NCBI RefSeq assembly: GCF_009827325.1
Contig: NZ_WTYC01000004.1
Location: 186,001-250,000, forward strand
Direction: 5' to 3'
DNA length: 64,000 nt
From: Qipengyuania vulgaris
GTDB lineage: Bacteria > Pseudomonadota > Alphaproteobacteria > Sphingomonadales > Sphingomonadaceae
The position numbers and the translations under genes were made by a program. This document shows, in pieces, positions 17,747-27,828 of this stretch (the stretch's first letter is position 1; every line of letters starts with the position of its first letter). The notes below the pieces were generated by a model that saw nothing but the letters and a program-made list of their open reading frames with translations, ran no database searches and had not been told where the DNA came from.

Positions 17747-18250
17747 ATGACGCTCCATAAACTTCTCCCGGACGACATCGAGGCGCTTGCTACGAGAGTC
17801 ATCGAGGAAAACCTTGCGGCGGGCCGCAAACTGGTGGTGGCGGAAAGTTGCACTGGCGGGCTCGTCTCTGCAGCACTTACTGAAATTCCCGGTTCCTCTG
17901 CCGTCTTCGATCGTGGCTTCGTAACATATTCAAACGAAGCCAAGATGGAGGCGCTCCGCGTTCCGCTGGACATTATCGAGACTTTCGGAGCGGTATCCAT
18001 CGCTTGCGCCTGGGCTATGGCAAAAGGTGCCCTTGTTGCAAGCAACGCGGATGTAGCTGTTGCGATCAGCGGGGTTGCGGGTCCTGCGGGGGGCACAGCG
18101 CTGAAGCCGGTGGGAACTGTCGTTTTCGCCAAGGTAGTTCGTGGGCAAGAGGGCGAGCCGGAAGGGGAGTTAAAGAAATTCGAGCCTACCTCGCGCGCCG
18201 ATATCCGCCGGGAGGCTACCATTTGCGCATTAGAACTTCTGTTACCCTAG
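17747..18250 (+). CDS. CinA C-terminal-type nicotinamide-nucleotide amidase
   Basis: A 167-residue stand-alone CinA C-terminal domain (PncC type), which deamidates nicotinamide mononucleotide to nicotinic acid mononucleotide for NAD recycling. Motifs: VVAESCTGGLVSAALTEIPG, FDRGFVTYSNEAK, AWAMAKGAL and ISGVAGPAGGT, in the usual order. The N-terminal CinA domain is absent, as in many proteobacteria. The gene's TAG stop lies inside the palindrome CTAG, which also supplies the stop of the convergent ratA gene, so the two coding regions overlap by four bases. Confidence 0.93.
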   Translation: MTLHKLLPDDIEALATRVIEENLAAGRKLVVAESCTGGLVSAALTEIPGSSAVFDRGFVTYSNEAKMEALRVPLDIIETFGAVSIACAWAMAKGALVASNADVAVAISGVAGPAGGTALKPVGTVVFAKVVRGQEGEPEGELKKFEPTSRADIRREATICALELLLP

Positions 18251-18702
18251 AGGTTAGCGGCGGCGTTCTCCCGACCGTATAGTTCATCAGCCCGCTTTTC
18301 GAATGCTTCCACCATCTTGCGGAACGCACGGTCGAAATATTGTCCTGCCAGCGCTTCGAAGACCGCGTTACGGAAAGTGAAATCGACGCAAAATTCGATC
18401 TCGCAGCCCCCATCGGAGAGCCTCTTGAAGTTCCATTTGTTGTCCAGGTCTTTCAGAGGACCGTCGATATAGAAGACCTCGAGATGGTCGGGGCGGCTCT
18501 TGATTACGCGCGACGTGAACTTCTCTCTTATCGCCTTGAAGCCGACCAACATGTCGGCTTCCATTTCGGCTTCGCTATTGCTGCGCACCCGCGTGGCAAC
18601 GACCCAGGGAAGGAACTTGGGATAGTTTGCTACATCGGCGACTAGGTCGAACATCTGTTCGCAGCTGTATGGGAGGCGGCGCGTCTCGCTAATTCCGGGC
18701 AT
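18247..18702 (-). CDS. RatA/COQ10-type START-fold protein
   Basis: A 151-residue START/polyketide-cyclase-fold protein. Bacterial relatives are annotated RatA (ribosome association toxin) or coenzyme-Q-binding COQ10; the role in respiration is the better supported reading for proteobacteria. The N-terminus RRLPYSCEQMFDLVADVANY with PKFLPWVVATRV is the family signature, and FCVDFTFRNAVFEALAGQYF is the C-terminal helix region. The ATG overlaps the lipA stop by four bases, and lipA-ratA is a common alphaproteobacterial pair. The stop is shared with cinA on the opposite strand. Confidence 0.9.
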   Translation of the reverse strand: MPGISETRRLPYSCEQMFDLVADVANYPKFLPWVVATRVRSNSEAEMEADMLVGFKAIREKFTSRVIKSRPDHLEVFYIDGPLKDLDNKWNFKRLSDGGCEIEFCVDFTFRNAVFEALAGQYFDRAFRKMVEAFEKRADELYGRENAAANL

Positions 18703-19676
18703 CAGGCCTTTTGCCTCGCGAGCTCCTTAGCCAGACGTTCTTCGCGCGCGGCTTTCATTACCGCGAAATCGTCGCCTGCGTGATAGCTCGATCGGGTGAG
18801 CGGACTGGAGGCCACCTGCAGAAAGCCCTTGGCACGAGCGATCGAGCCATATGCGGCGAAAGCCTTCGGCGTCACGAAATCCTCGACCGCAGCGTGCTTC
18901 GGAGTGGGCTGAAGATATTGACCCATCGTGATGAAATCGACGTCCGCGCTGCGCATGTCATCCATCACCTGATGGACCTCTAGGCGTTGCTCTCCCAGCC
19001 CAAGCATTATGCCTGACTTGGTAAAAATCAGCGGATCGTGCGACTTCACTTCTTCCAGCAGTCGCAGCGAGGCGTAATAGCGCGCGCCCGGCCGGATTGT
19101 CGGATACAGACGCGGAACTGTCTCGAGGTTATGGTTGTATACGTCGGGCCCGGCCTCGCAGATCTTCTCCACCGCAGCTCTCATCTTGCCGCGGAAATCG
19201 GGAGTCAGGATCTCGATCGTAGTATCCGGCGTTTCGCGCCGCAGTGCCGTGATTACCTTGACGAACTGGTCGGCACCGCCATCCGGCAGATCATCTCTGT
19301 CCACACTGGTGATCACGATGTGTTTAAGGCCCATTTTGCCTGCGGCGATGGCGACGTTTTCCGGCTCCATCGGATCGACCAATCGCGGCATGCCGGTCTT
19401 GACGTTGCAAAACGCGCAAGCACGCGTGCAGACGTCGCCCAGGATCATCACCGTAGCGTGCTTCTTATCCCAGCATTCACCGATGTTCGGACATGCGGCT
19501 TCTTCGCAAACCGTGTTAAGCGAAAGGTCGCGCATCAGCTTGCGCGTTTCGTGATAACCCTTGCTGACCGGAGCCTTCACGCGGATCCAATCGGGCTTGC
19601 GCTGTTTGCGCGGCTGATCGCCGCCGTCTTCGATGGGCTTGGGCGTGGATGAGAGGTCGTTCATTGCGCGGCCCAT
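18702..19676 (-). CDS. lipA: Lipoyl synthase
   Basis: Radical-SAM enzyme inserting two sulfur atoms into octanoyl chains on lipoyl domains, needed for the pyruvate dehydrogenase encoded at 31.7-34.1 kb. It carries the auxiliary-cluster motif [12 protein letters not shown], the radical-SAM motif CTRACAFC, and the C-terminal [12 protein letters not shown] with the RSSYH serine ligand. 324 residues, or 320 from a second ATG four codons in. It is the first gene of the lipA-ratA pair, and the 95-base upstream gap is divergent to the carbonic anhydrase gene. Confidence 0.97.
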   Translation of the reverse strand: MGRAMNDLSSTPKPIEDGGDQPRKQRKPDWIRVKAPVSKGYHETRKLMRDLSLNTVCEEAACPNIGECWDKKHATVMILGDVCTRACAFCNVKTGMPRLVDPMEPENVAIAAGKMGLKHIVITSVDRDDLPDGGADQFVKVITALRRETPDTTIEILTPDFRGKMRAAVEKICEAGPDVYNHNLETVPRLYPTIRPGARYYASLRLLEEVKSHDPLIFTKSGIMLGLGEQRLEVHQVMDDMRSADVDFITMGQYLQPTPKHAAVEDFVTPKAFAAYGSIARAKGFLQVASSPLTRSSYHAGDDFAVMKAAREERLAKELARQKA

Positions 19677-19771
19677 CTAGGCCTCATCGACCCGTCCCGC
19701 AACCTTGCATAGCTATACCGCATTTGCGCAGCGGGCTTGCAACGTGAGGGGATTATGGGCAGCAGCAAGCC

Positions 19772-20410
19772 ATGAAGACATTTGACCAGATGATCGACGG
19801 TTACCGCAATTTCCGCGCCACCGAATGGCAAGAAGAGCGTGAGCGCTGGGAGCAACTCGCAGAAGGTCAGTCTCCCCAGGTAATGGTTATTTCATGCTCG
19901 GATAGCCGCGTCGACCCCGCTCAGATCCTCGATGTCGCGCCGGGGGAGATATTCGTCGTGCGCAATGTGGCCGCGCTCGTTCCCCCGTTTGAAACCACGC
20001 CCGGGCGTCACGGCGTGTCGGCCGCAGTAGAATTTGCCGTTCAATTTCTCAAGGTGCGCGAGATAGTCGTGATGGGCCATGGATTGTGTGGTGGCTGCAA
20101 GGCGGCGCTGACCCAAGATCTCCACGGGAACGAGCTCGGCGAAGGTGGCTTTGTCGCCCATTGGGTCGACATGCTCGACGAGGCGCGCGAACCGATTGCG
20201 GCCTCTTTGGGAACGACGGGCCGTGAAGCGGAACTCGCGATGGAGTTGGAGGCTGTAAAAGTCAGCCTCTTCAACTTGCGGACATTTCCGTATGTCGCGG
20301 ACAAAGTTGAAAGCGGTGAGCTGAATCTTCGCGGCGCGCATTTTGCGATCTCCGACGGTATTCTGCGCGTCTTGAATGATCGCACCGGGGAATTCTCGCC
20401 AACCGATTGA
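19772..20410 (+). CDS. Beta-class carbonic anhydrase
   Basis: Zinc enzyme interconverting CO2 and bicarbonate. The beta-class ligands are present: CSDSR with C42 and the D44/R46 dyad, and GHGLCGGC with H103 and C106. 212 residues is normal. There is no signal peptide, so the enzyme is cytoplasmic and probably supplies bicarbonate to carboxylases. A TATACC element about 55 bases upstream might be part of a promoter. The gene stands alone between divergent lipA and the NYN gene that follows after 37 bases. Confidence 0.94.
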   Translation: MKTFDQMIDGYRNFRATEWQEERERWEQLAEGQSPQVMVISCSDSRVDPAQILDVAPGEIFVVRNVAALVPPFETTPGRHGVSAAVEFAVQFLKVREIVVMGHGLCGGCKAALTQDLHGNELGEGGFVAHWVDMLDEAREPIAASLGTTGREAELAMELEAVKVSLFNLRTFPYVADKVESGELNLRGAHFAISDGILRVLNDRTGEFSPTD

Positions 20411-20447
20411 CTTGCCCTCCCCGCAGTTGATCGTCATGTGAGGGCTT

Positions 20448-21173
20448 ATGTCAGACAAGGACCTCAAGAACATCGCCCTCCTGATCGATGCGGACAATAC
20501 ATCTCCGCGCGGGATCGACCCAGTTCTCACCGTCATGGCAGAACTCGGGCAGGTGAACATCAAGCGCGCCTATGGTAATTTCGCCAAGAACAACCTCGCC
20601 AAATGGGACAAGATTACCCACAAATATGGCATCCGCCCCCAACAGCAATTCGACCTAACGGCAGGCAAGAACGCGACGGATATGGCCATGACCATCGACG
20701 CGATCGATTTGCTGTATCAAGGTAAGGTGGACGGGTTCGGAATCATGAGCTCGGACAGCGATTTTACGCCCCTGGCAACACGGCTTCGGCAGGATGGTCT
20801 GATCGTCTACGGCTTCGGCAGCAAGAACAAGACTCCGGATGCTTTCAAAAGCGCCTGTACCCGGTTTATCGATATCGATGCATTGATCGCCGGAGCTTCC
20901 GATGAAGCCACCCCGTCCAAAACCCTAGGAGAGAAATCCAAGTCGACGATCGACGAGGAACTGGTTGAACTCCTCGGGACCGCATGGAAGGCTGCAAATC
21001 GGGACGAGGATGGCTTCGCTCAAATGGGAGAGGTGGGCAGTCTTGCGGGAAATCGGTCGAGCTTCGATGTTCGAAACTACGGATTCAAACGCCTGTCGGA
21101 CCTTTTTCAGTCGATGGATCAGTTCAAAGTCGAACGCCGCGAAAACACGCTATACGTAAAACGACTTCGCTAA
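20448..21173 (+). CDS. NYN domain protein with C-terminal OST-HTH-like domain
   Basis: The NYN domain (about residues 1-150) belongs to the PIN-like RNase superfamily. Acidic residues are placed as expected: LLIDADNTS at the N-terminus, NATDMAMTIDAIDLL in the middle and SSDSDFTPLATRL. The last 80 residues (ELVELLGTAWKAA to TLYVKRL) have the pattern of an OST-HTH/LOTUS domain, which binds RNA. The combination resembles MARF1-type and cyanobacterial/proteobacterial LabA-like proteins and suggests an RNA-processing nuclease; the target is unknown. A strong hairpin follows the stop. Confidence 0.85.
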   Translation: MSDKDLKNIALLIDADNTSPRGIDPVLTVMAELGQVNIKRAYGNFAKNNLAKWDKITHKYGIRPQQQFDLTAGKNATDMAMTIDAIDLLYQGKVDGFGIMSSDSDFTPLATRLRQDGLIVYGFGSKNKTPDAFKSACTRFIDIDALIAGASDEATPSKTLGEKSKSTIDEELVELLGTAWKAANRDEDGFAQMGEVGSLAGNRSSFDVRNYGFKRLSDLFQSMDQFKVERRENTLYVKRLR

Positions 21174-21181
21174 AAATGAAT

Positions 21182-21213
21182 GCGGCGCGGGTTCCTGGTG
21201 GAAACCGCGCCGC
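21182..21213. terminator. Hairpin between convergent NYN and TPR genes
   Basis: GCGGCGCGG and its exact complement CCGCGCCGC form a 9-bp GC stem, extended by TT/AA, around a short loop. It sits between two convergent stops. On the minus strand the stem is followed by ATTCATTTTT, a fair U tract; on the plus strand it is followed by TCTACTT. It probably terminates the TPR gene and may also act on the NYN transcript. Confidence 0.65.
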
Positions 21214-21239
21214 TCTACTTATCTGCTCTTCAATTCCAA

Positions 21240-22565
21240 TTATACGCCGGCTTTCTGCGCCGCATAAATTGCCCAGAGATTGGCGATATCCTTGCGGGCC
21301 CCTTCGACTTTATTGAAAGTCTCGACAGCTTCGGCATATTTACCTTGGTCATACTGCGCGATGCCGAGACGGGTCAGAACCAAAGGCGTTTCCACGCCGG
21401 ACATGCCGAGCGCCTTCGTATAAAATTCCTCGGCTTCAGCTGGCTTGTCATAGCTTAGGAAAGTGTCGCCAGCGACCACGAGCGTCTTGAGGTTGGCACC
21501 AGATGCTCTTGCATCAGCGGCGAGGCTCGGCAAATCGGCTCGGTCTGTCTCGACACGGCCCGCAGCTTCGGTGCGCGTCTCAGCGATAAACGAGTCCGCC
21601 TTGTCGATCACACCGAGGGCGCTTCCTTCGTCGATCACCGAGACAACCTCGCCAGGATAACGGCGCGGGTCCAGAATTTCGACGTATTCGGTAAGTACGC
21701 GGGCGTCGTTGTACGCCTTAGTCCGCCGTGAGAGGCGCAGCAGGTCCAGAACTTCCGGATTTTGATAGCTGTTCGCATTCAAGGTTACGATAACTGCATC
21801 ACCCCACACGACATCGCTAGGATAATTCTCTGCGAGCATAGCAACGTATTTCGGCGTCACATCATTGATTTCATTTTCGTAAGCAGTCGACAGCCCCTTG
21901 CGTATCCAGTTTTCCGGAATTTGTCCGCCAGCGCTGCGACGTTCCTCGATCTGGTCCGAAAGGTAGGCTAGGCCTTCAGCAAAATTGCCCTGATCAAAGT
22001 ACAGATCCGCAATCATCGTGCGCATGTCGTCCGCACCAAAATTGCGCTGGCTGCCGTCAGTCATCGTCGCTTCGAAGGTATGGTTGACAGCGATGGCTCG
22101 CTCGAGAGCAGTTTTTGCCGCTGCGACATTGTTCTCGTCGCGATACGCCTGATACGCTGCAAAACTTAGCTGCCCCTCAAGCTTCGGTTCGAGGATGCCA
22201 CTTTCAAGCATCAATTCGATCCCCTGAAGACGGAGCGCTGCATCATCGGTCTCGTTGCCTAGATTGAGCAAGACTCCGCCGGTAGCACGCTTCTCGTCAG
22301 CGTTCTTGCTGGCGGCCACCAAGGGCGGAATCAAAGCTTTCGCAGCTGCTGGATTCGGTGCTTCCGCCTTGAGCGCCGCCTCTACAGGCTGATAGGCTGC
22401 GATAAACTCCTTCGAATACTCTGGCTTACGCTCTTCGTCTTCGTCTTGGGCGTGCGCGGGCTCAGGAAAGGCAATAGTTCCCATAGCGCCGCTCGCGGCG
22501 ATTACGAGCGCCATTGCGACTGCCGAGAACGGACGCGAGACAGTATTGGGGCGGGTAAAAATCAT
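21240..22565 (-). CDS. Secreted TPR-containing protein, function unknown
   Basis: A 441-residue protein with an N-terminal signal peptide (AVAMALVIAASGAMGTIAF, cleavage near AHAQ) followed by an acidic EDEERKPEYSKEF segment and helical repeats across the rest. TPR-like units are clearest at both ends: AAYQAYRDENNVAAAKTALE and, near the C-terminus, KPAEEAEFYTKALGMSG-type and LGIAQYDQGKYAEAVETFNK units. It is probably periplasmic and serves as a protein-protein scaffold; no catalytic domain is visible. It is monocistronic between a hairpin and the gyrA upstream region. A specific role cannot be assigned. Confidence 0.75.
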   Translation of the reverse strand: MIFTRPNTVSRPFSAVAMALVIAASGAMGTIAFPEPAHAQDEDEERKPEYSKEFIAAYQPVEAALKAEAPNPAAAKALIPPLVAASKNADEKRATGGVLLNLGNETDDAALRLQGIELMLESGILEPKLEGQLSFAAYQAYRDENNVAAAKTALERAIAVNHTFEATMTDGSQRNFGADDMRTMIADLYFDQGNFAEGLAYLSDQIEERRSAGGQIPENWIRKGLSTAYENEINDVTPKYVAMLAENYPSDVVWGDAVIVTLNANSYQNPEVLDLLRLSRRTKAYNDARVLTEYVEILDPRRYPGEVVSVIDEGSALGVIDKADSFIAETRTEAAGRVETDRADLPSLAADARASGANLKTLVVAGDTFLSYDKPAEAEEFYTKALGMSGVETPLVLTRLGIAQYDQGKYAEAVETFNKVEGARKDIANLWAIYAAQKAGV

Positions 22566-22868
22566 TCGATGACTCCCAAGAGTGAATTAAGGGCAACAGC
22601 GCCTCGAGGCGCTAATCTCAAAAAAGGATGCGGCCATTGCCGCTTCTGCGCTTCATTGCAACTTGTGTAGCCGAAATGCGCTGAACGGTGTTTGAATGCA
22701 GGCCTGTCCTTCGGTTAATCCTTACTATCGGCGCGCTAGGCACCCATATGTGGAAAAAGCGCACGAAACTGTCCTTCGGTTCCCGCAATCAGTGGCGCTC
22801 GCGGGTCCCCTCCCCTAAGCTACGTTCCCTGCACATCTGTCACTAACAGCACATGGATCACCCAAGTT
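22566..22868. other. Divergent intergenic region upstream of gyrA
   Basis: This 303-base gap must hold the promoters of the TPR gene (minus) and gyrA (plus). It contains a perfect 16-bp palindrome AGCGCCTCGAGGCGCT (22598-22613), just upstream of the TPR gene start. It also has a 13-bp direct repeat CTGTCCTTCGGTT at 22704-22716 and 22769-22781, 65 bases apart, on the gyrA side. No small gene or known RNA is evident. The repeat could be a paired binding site; the function is unknown. Confidence 0.5.
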
Positions 22869-25712
22869 TTGGCTGACGACATCGATCTGATCGATTCCCC
22901 CGCACCCAGCGGCGAAGAGCACACCCGCATCGACATCGTCGATGAGATGAAGGCAAGTTATCTTGATTACGCGATGAGCGTGATTGTGAGCCGCGCTCTC
23001 CCGGACGTGCGCGACGGCCTGAAGCCCGTCCATCGTCGGATTCTCTACGCCAGCAACGAAGGTGGATTCGTTGCAGGGAGGCCATTCCGCAAGAGCGCCA
23101 AAATAGTGGGCGACGTCATGGGTAACTATCACCCGCACGGCGACGCAGCGATCTATGATGCGCTTGCTCGAATGACCCAAAATTGGTCGCTTCGCGTTCC
23201 GTTGATCGACGGTCAGGGCAATTTCGGGTCGATGGACCCGGATCCGCCCGCGTCGATGCGTTACACCGAAGCGCGACTTGCCCGGGTTGCAAACTCGCTT
23301 CTGGATGATCTCGACAAGGACACTGTTGATTTCGCCGACAACTACGATGGGTCGCGGCGAGAACCTACCGTTCTTCCTGCTCGTTTCCCAAACCTCCTCA
23401 TCAATGGCGCGGGCGGCATCGCGGTCGGGATGGCGACCAATATACCGCCGCATAATCTCGGGGAGGTTATCGACGGGTGTTTTGCCTATATGGACAACCC
23501 CGCGATCACGAATGAGGAACTCTTCGAGATCATACCGGGCCCGGATTTCCCGACGGCACCTTTAATACTCGGTAAGTCGGGCGCCCGTGCGGCCTACACT
23601 ACAGGCCGTGGCTCAATCCTGCAGCGCGCGCGCCACGAAATCGAGGACAAGCGCGGCGACCGCAAATCGATCGTCCTTACGTCGATCCCCTTCCAGGTAG
23701 GCAAGAGCGGACTTGTCGAGAAGATTGCAGAGGCCGCGAAGGACAAGCGGATCGAGGGTATCTCGGACATCCGCGACGAGTCGAGTCGCCGGGGCATGCG
23801 TGTGGTCGTGGACCTCAAGCGGGATGCTTCGCCCGATGTCGTGCTCAACCAAATCTGGCGCTACACTCCCGCGCAGGCAAGCTTCCCGGCGAATATGCTG
23901 GCTATCAGCGGCGGTCGCCCCGAAGTCCTGACCCTGCGTGAGTTCATCCAGGCGTTCATCACTTTCCGCGAGGAAGTGATCACGCGCCGGACCAAGTACG
24001 AATTGAATAAGGCTCGTGACCGGGCGCATATCTTGCTCGGTCTTGTGGTCGCCGTCTCCAACCTCGACGAGGTTGTGGCAATGATCCGCAGTGCGCCCAC
24101 TCCGGCGGAGGCGCGCTCGCGCCTGCTCACCAAGGAATGGCCGATCGGCGATATTGCTCAGTACATTGCGTTGGTCGAGGCAATCGAGCCGAGTGCGGAG
24201 CAAGACGGCGGGACCTATCGCCTGTCCGAACGGCAGGTAAAGGCCATTCTCGATCTTCGTTTGCACCGCCTGACCGCTCTGGGCCGTGACGAAATTGGCG
24301 ACGAGCTCAAGCAACTCTCGCTCTCGATTGAGGAATATCTTTCGATTCTTGCTGATCGTGTGAAGCTTTACGGTGTGATGCGTGGTGAGTTGGAAGAGAT
24401 CAAGGCGGCCTATGCGACCCCGCGCGTCTCGGAGATCGCACCGGCGTGGGATGGTATTGATGATGAAGACCTAATTGAGCGTGAGGAGATGGTCGTCACC
24501 GTCACGCATGGCGGATACATCAAGCGCACTCCTCTCGATGCGTTTCGTGCCCAGGCCCGCGGTGGCAAGGGCCGTAGCGGCATGGCGACCAAGGATGAGG
24601 ATGCCGTCGTCGAAATGTTTGTAACTTCGACGCATAATCCTGTGCTTTTCTTTACTAATACTGGCCGTGTATACCGAAAGAAGGTCTGGAAACTTCCCGA
24701 AGGGAGTCCGCAGACAAAGGGCCGCCCGATGGTCAACCTCCTTCCTTTGGGGGACGAGGAACGTGTAACCAACGTTCTGGCTTTGCCAGAGGACGAAAAC
24801 GAGTGGTCCAAGCTCAACATCGTCTTCGCGACGGAACAGGGCATGGTGCGGCGCAACTCGATGGACGCCTTCACCAACGTGCCCAGCAACGGTAAATACG
24901 CCATGGGGTTCGTGGAAGGCAGCGGCGATCGTCTCATTGGCGTCGAGCTACTGACCGAAGAGCAAGAGATTTTCCTTGCCTCCGATTCGGGCAAGGCAAT
25001 CCGCTTCTCCGCCACCGACGCACGCGAAACAAAGAGCCGCACCGGCATCGGTGTTCGCGGCATGAAGTTGAAAGAAGGTCAGAAAGTCGTGTCGATGGCG
25101 GTCCTCGACGCCGGGGAGCGTGAGACCGAAGTCCGTGAAGGTTATCTTCGCGCTGCGGACTGGAAAAATAATGAAAATGAATCGGCGCTCGACGCCGAAA
25201 AGGCGGCCAAACTCGCCGAGACCGAGGAATTCATTCTCACACTGACCGCCAATGGATACGGCAAGATTTCTTCCTCTTACGAATACCGCACCATCGGACG
25301 CGGCGGCATGGGGCTCACCAACATCGGCGAGCCGTCGAGTAATCCCGATCGAAATGGACCGGTGGTCGCCAGCTTCCCGGTCAAGCATGGCTCGCAGCTG
25401 ATGCTAGTGACCGATCAGGCCAAACTGATCCGCCTGCCAATCCACCTCCGGCATTTGGTCGAAGGCGGCTTCGGCAACCACGAGGGCTTCTCGATCTCGG
25501 GGCGCGGCTCGTCAGGTGTACGGATTTTCAACGTTGCCAAGGGTGAGCACATCGTGGGCGCGGCTCTGATTGATGAGACCGAGGAGCCGGAAAACCCGGC
25601 CGAAGAACTCGTTCAAAACGAAATCGCCGAGCGTGGCGGAAGCCTGCACCCGACTACGCCGCATACGACAGCACACTCGGATAAGAATATCGAGGATGAA
25701 CCGGGAGGGTAA
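22869..25712 (+). CDS. gyrA: DNA gyrase subunit A
   Basis: Breaks and rejoins DNA in the gyrase A2B2 complex that introduces negative supercoils. The catalytic region has [20 protein letters not shown], the quinolone-determining stretch [20 protein letters not shown] and the active-site tyrosine in [10 protein letters not shown]. The C-terminal beta-pinwheel contains [11 protein letters not shown] and the gyrase box-like [10 protein letters not shown]. The QRDR shows serine-less [12 protein letters not shown]; the residue matching E. coli S83 is alanine (GDAAIY), which many alphaproteobacteria carry naturally. 947 residues. The start is an unusual TTG, as the nearest upstream ATG is out of frame and stops at once. 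Confidence 0.95.
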   Translation: MADDIDLIDSPAPSGEEHTRIDIVDEMKASYLDYAMSVIVSRALPDVRDGLKPVHRRILYASNEGGFVAGRPFRKSAKIVGDVMGNYHPHGDAAIYDALARMTQNWSLRVPLIDGQGNFGSMDPDPPASMRYTEARLARVANSLLDDLDKDTVDFADNYDGSRREPTVLPARFPNLLINGAGGIAVGMATNIPPHNLGEVIDGCFAYMDNPAITNEELFEIIPGPDFPTAPLILGKSGARAAYTTGRGSILQRARHEIEDKRGDRKSIVLTSIPFQVGKSGLVEKIAEAAKDKRIEGISDIRDESSRRGMRVVVDLKRDASPDVVLNQIWRYTPAQASFPANMLAISGGRPEVLTLREFIQAFITFREEVITRRTKYELNKARDRAHILLGLVVAVSNLDEVVAMIRSAPTPAEARSRLLTKEWPIGDIAQYIALVEAIEPSAEQDGGTYRLSERQVKAILDLRLHRLTALGRDEIGDELKQLSLSIEEYLSILADRVKLYGVMRGELEEIKAAYATPRVSEIAPAWDGIDDEDLIEREEMVVTVTHGGYIKRTPLDAFRAQARGGKGRSGMATKDEDAVVEMFVTSTHNPVLFFTNTGRVYRKKVWKLPEGSPQTKGRPMVNLLPLGDEERVTNVLALPEDENEWSKLNIVFATEQGMVRRNSMDAFTNVPSNGKYAMGFVEGSGDRLIGVELLTEEQEIFLASDSGKAIRFSATDARETKSRTGIGVRGMKLKEGQKVVSMAVLDAGERETEVREGYLRAADWKNNENESALDAEKAAKLAETEEFILTLTANGYGKISSSYEYRTIGRGGMGLTNIGEPSSNPDRNGPVVASFPVKHGSQLMLVTDQAKLIRLPIHLRHLVEGGFGNHEGFSISGRGSSGVRIFNVAKGEHIVGAALIDETEEPENPAEELVQNEIAERGGSLHPTTPHTTAHSDKNIEDEPGG

Positions 25713-25730
25713 GCGGTTTGGGGGCTTGGC

Positions 25731-26387
25731 TCAGACCGCTTCCTTTCGGATGGTCTGGATCACTCCCGTAGCGATAAGGAATTGGCCGACGTAATACAGC
25801 GGCCAGACAAGCCAATCGCCCAAGTCTTGCGACACATGGCCAGCTTCGCGGGCGAAAATGACTAAGTCGCTCGCGACGAAGAGCACTGCTCCGACTCCTA
25901 CCCGGTACCTCGGGAACCGGCTCATCCACGCCGCACAAGCCATCGCTCCCACCGCGAGGGCGTAAAGCACAGCCAAAAACCAGTTTTCGAGCGGGTAAGT
26001 CAACATTCCTGCCAGTAGCGGGGTCATAATCAGCAAGGCGAGGCTAGCAGTTCTCTGGCTCGCAGTGGCGCGCTCTCGCCGGTTTGAGAGGTAGAGGCCG
26101 ATCGCCACGAGATGCGCAAGAGCAAACACCCCGCCCCCGATAAGGAAGCTGAATTGGAGGGCCACATCCGCCAAGGCACATAGTACCAAAACCGAGGAGA
26201 TGAGGACACCGTCCCGCCCCTGTCCGCGATGGACAGCGTAAAGAGCCAGAAATCCTACCCCGGCACCTTTCCATAGCGCGAGAAATGCTCCGCCGACCTT
26301 CCCGTCCATCACGAAGAAATAAGTGATGCCGAACAGCAGGCTGAGCAGTAGATAGGGCCGATGATCGATGAGTGCGCGTTTGGGCAT
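25731..26387 (-). CDS. YhhN/TMEM86-family membrane protein (lysoplasmalogenase-like)
   Basis: A 218-residue integral membrane protein with about eight hydrophobic helices. The start MPKRALIDHRPYLLLSLLF is chosen because GAGGAA precedes it at good spacing; the longer open frame upstream lacks such a site and overlaps the trmFO promoter region. The pattern, with FMDGKVGGAFLALWKGAGVG, FSFLIGGGVFALAHL and FVASDLVIFAREA, matches the YhhN family, whose animal members hydrolyse lysoplasmalogens. In bacteria the role is unproven. Convergent with gyrA (18-base gap) and divergent from trmFO. Confidence 0.82.
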   Translation of the reverse strand: MPKRALIDHRPYLLLSLLFGITYFFVMDGKVGGAFLALWKGAGVGFLALYAVHRGQGRDGVLISSVLVLCALADVALQFSFLIGGGVFALAHLVAIGLYLSNRRERATASQRTASLALLIMTPLLAGMLTYPLENWFLAVLYALAVGAMACAAWMSRFPRYRVGVGAVLFVASDLVIFAREAGHVSQDLGDWLVWPLYYVGQFLIATGVIQTIRKEAV

Positions 26388-26460
26388 CAAGCTAATTCCT
26401 CTTCGGAACCCCGCTAGGCCTTGATAGAGGACGTGTGCAAGCACTAGGTGCGCGAGTACA

Positions 26461-27828
26461 ATGGCACATGATATCCAGATCATCGGCGGCGGTCTCGCCG
26501 GAAGCGAGGCAGCCTGGCAACTCGCTCGGAGAGGCTTCAAGGTTCGTCTTTCCGAAATGCGGGGCGGCGGAGATACTACTGCTGCACACCAGACCGATGG
26601 GCTTGCCGAACTCGTTTGCTCCAACAGTTTTCGCTCCGACGACAGCGACAAGAACGCGGTTGGCCTCTTGCATCACGAGATGCGCCGGCTCGACAGCATC
26701 GTCATGCATGCTGGAGCGAAAGCGCGAGTCCCCGCAGGCAGTGCTATGGCGGTTGACCGTGATGCTTTCTCTGCCGAAGTCCAGCGCGCTCTGGAGCAGC
26801 ACCCCAATGTTACTGTGGTCCGGGAGCGGGTAGATGTTCTTCCCTCATCGGGACCGACAATCGTCGCCACTGGCCCCCTCACCGCGCAGTCTCTGGCTGA
26901 GAGCATCGTGAGCGTCACCGGGCAGGATCGTCTGGCTTTTTTCGATGCCATCGCGCCCATCGTCCACCACGACAGCATCGACATGGATGTCTGCTGGATC
27001 CAGTCGCGCTGGAACAAGCGAACGGAAGCATCGAACGAAGACGGGGATTACATCAACTGCCCGATGACGAAGGAGCAGTATCTCGCCTTCCATCAAGGAC
27101 TGCTCGACGGTGAAAAAACCGAATTCCGAGAATGGGAAGCCGATACGCCCTATTTTGATGGCTGCATGCCGATCGAGGTAATGGCAGCGCGCGGCGTCGA
27201 TACGCTGCGCTTCGGCCCGATGAAGCCTGTGGGCCTGGACAACCCGCGTGATGCAACTCCCGAATTTCCACAAGGAAGGTGGCCTCATGCCGTGGTTCAG
27301 CTCCGACAAGACAACAAGCTCGGCACGCTATGGAACATGGTCGGCTTCCAGACCAAGCTTAAGTACGGCGCTCAAATCGAACTGTTCCGTACTATCCCCG
27401 GTCTGGAAAAGGCAGAATTTGCCAGACTTGGCGGACTGCATCGCAATACCTTCATCAACTCGCCACTTGTGCTCGACAGGCAGTTGCGGCTGCGCGGCGG
27501 TGAGCACGTCCGTTTCGCAGGGCAGATCACCGGATGCGAAGGTTATGTCGAGAGTTCGGCCGTAGGACTGATGGCCGGCATGATGGCAGCCAGCGAATTG
27601 ATGGGCCGCGATTGGACTTCTCCTCCGCGCACATCTGCTTTCGGTGCCCTGCTTTCGCACATTACCGGCGATGCGGAAGCGGACACGTTTCAGCCGATGA
27701 ATGTCAATTTCGGACTATTCCCGCCTTTGCATGAAGTGAAGAAGAAGCAGCGCAAGGAAGCGTACACCGGAAGGGCAAAAGCGGATTTCAGTGAATGGCT
27801 CGACACGCTGGAAGCGGTTCCGGCCTGA
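26461..27828 (+). CDS. trmFO: tRNA (uracil-54) methyltransferase, folate/FAD-dependent (TrmFO)
   Basis: Makes ribothymidine-54 in the tRNA T-loop using methylene-tetrahydrofolate and FAD. The N-terminal dinucleotide-binding motif [19 protein letters not shown] is followed by the TrmFO hallmark [12 protein letters not shown]. Later motifs are [36 protein letters not shown], and [20 protein letters not shown]. 455 residues, complete. The enzyme is the usual alphaproteobacterial alternative to SAM-dependent TrmA. Its TGA stop abuts the stop of the convergent EF-hand gene in the palindrome TGATCA, with no spacer between the two coding regions. Confidence 0.95.
   Translation: MAHDIQIIGGGLAGSEAAWQLARRGFKVRLSEMRGGGDTTAAHQTDGLAELVCSNSFRSDDSDKNAVGLLHHEMRRLDSIVMHAGAKARVPAGSAMAVDRDAFSAEVQRALEQHPNVTVVRERVDVLPSSGPTIVATGPLTAQSLAESIVSVTGQDRLAFFDAIAPIVHHDSIDMDVCWIQSRWNKRTEASNEDGDYINCPMTKEQYLAFHQGLLDGEKTEFREWEADTPYFDGCMPIEVMAARGVDTLRFGPMKPVGLDNPRDATPEFPQGRWPHAVVQLRQDNKLGTLWNMVGFQTKLKYGAQIELFRTIPGLEKAEFARLGGLHRNTFINSPLVLDRQLRLRGGEHVRFAGQITGCEGYVESSAVGLMAGMMAASELMGRDWTSPPRTSAFGALLSHITGDAEADTFQPMNVNFGLFPPLHEVKKKQRKEAYTGRAKADFSEWLDTLEAVPA

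Noticed and set aside
23100-23160. Alanine at the gyrA position matching E. coli S83 as acquired quinolone resistance
   Set aside because: Many alphaproteobacteria naturally have alanine here, so it is not evidence of a resistance mutation.
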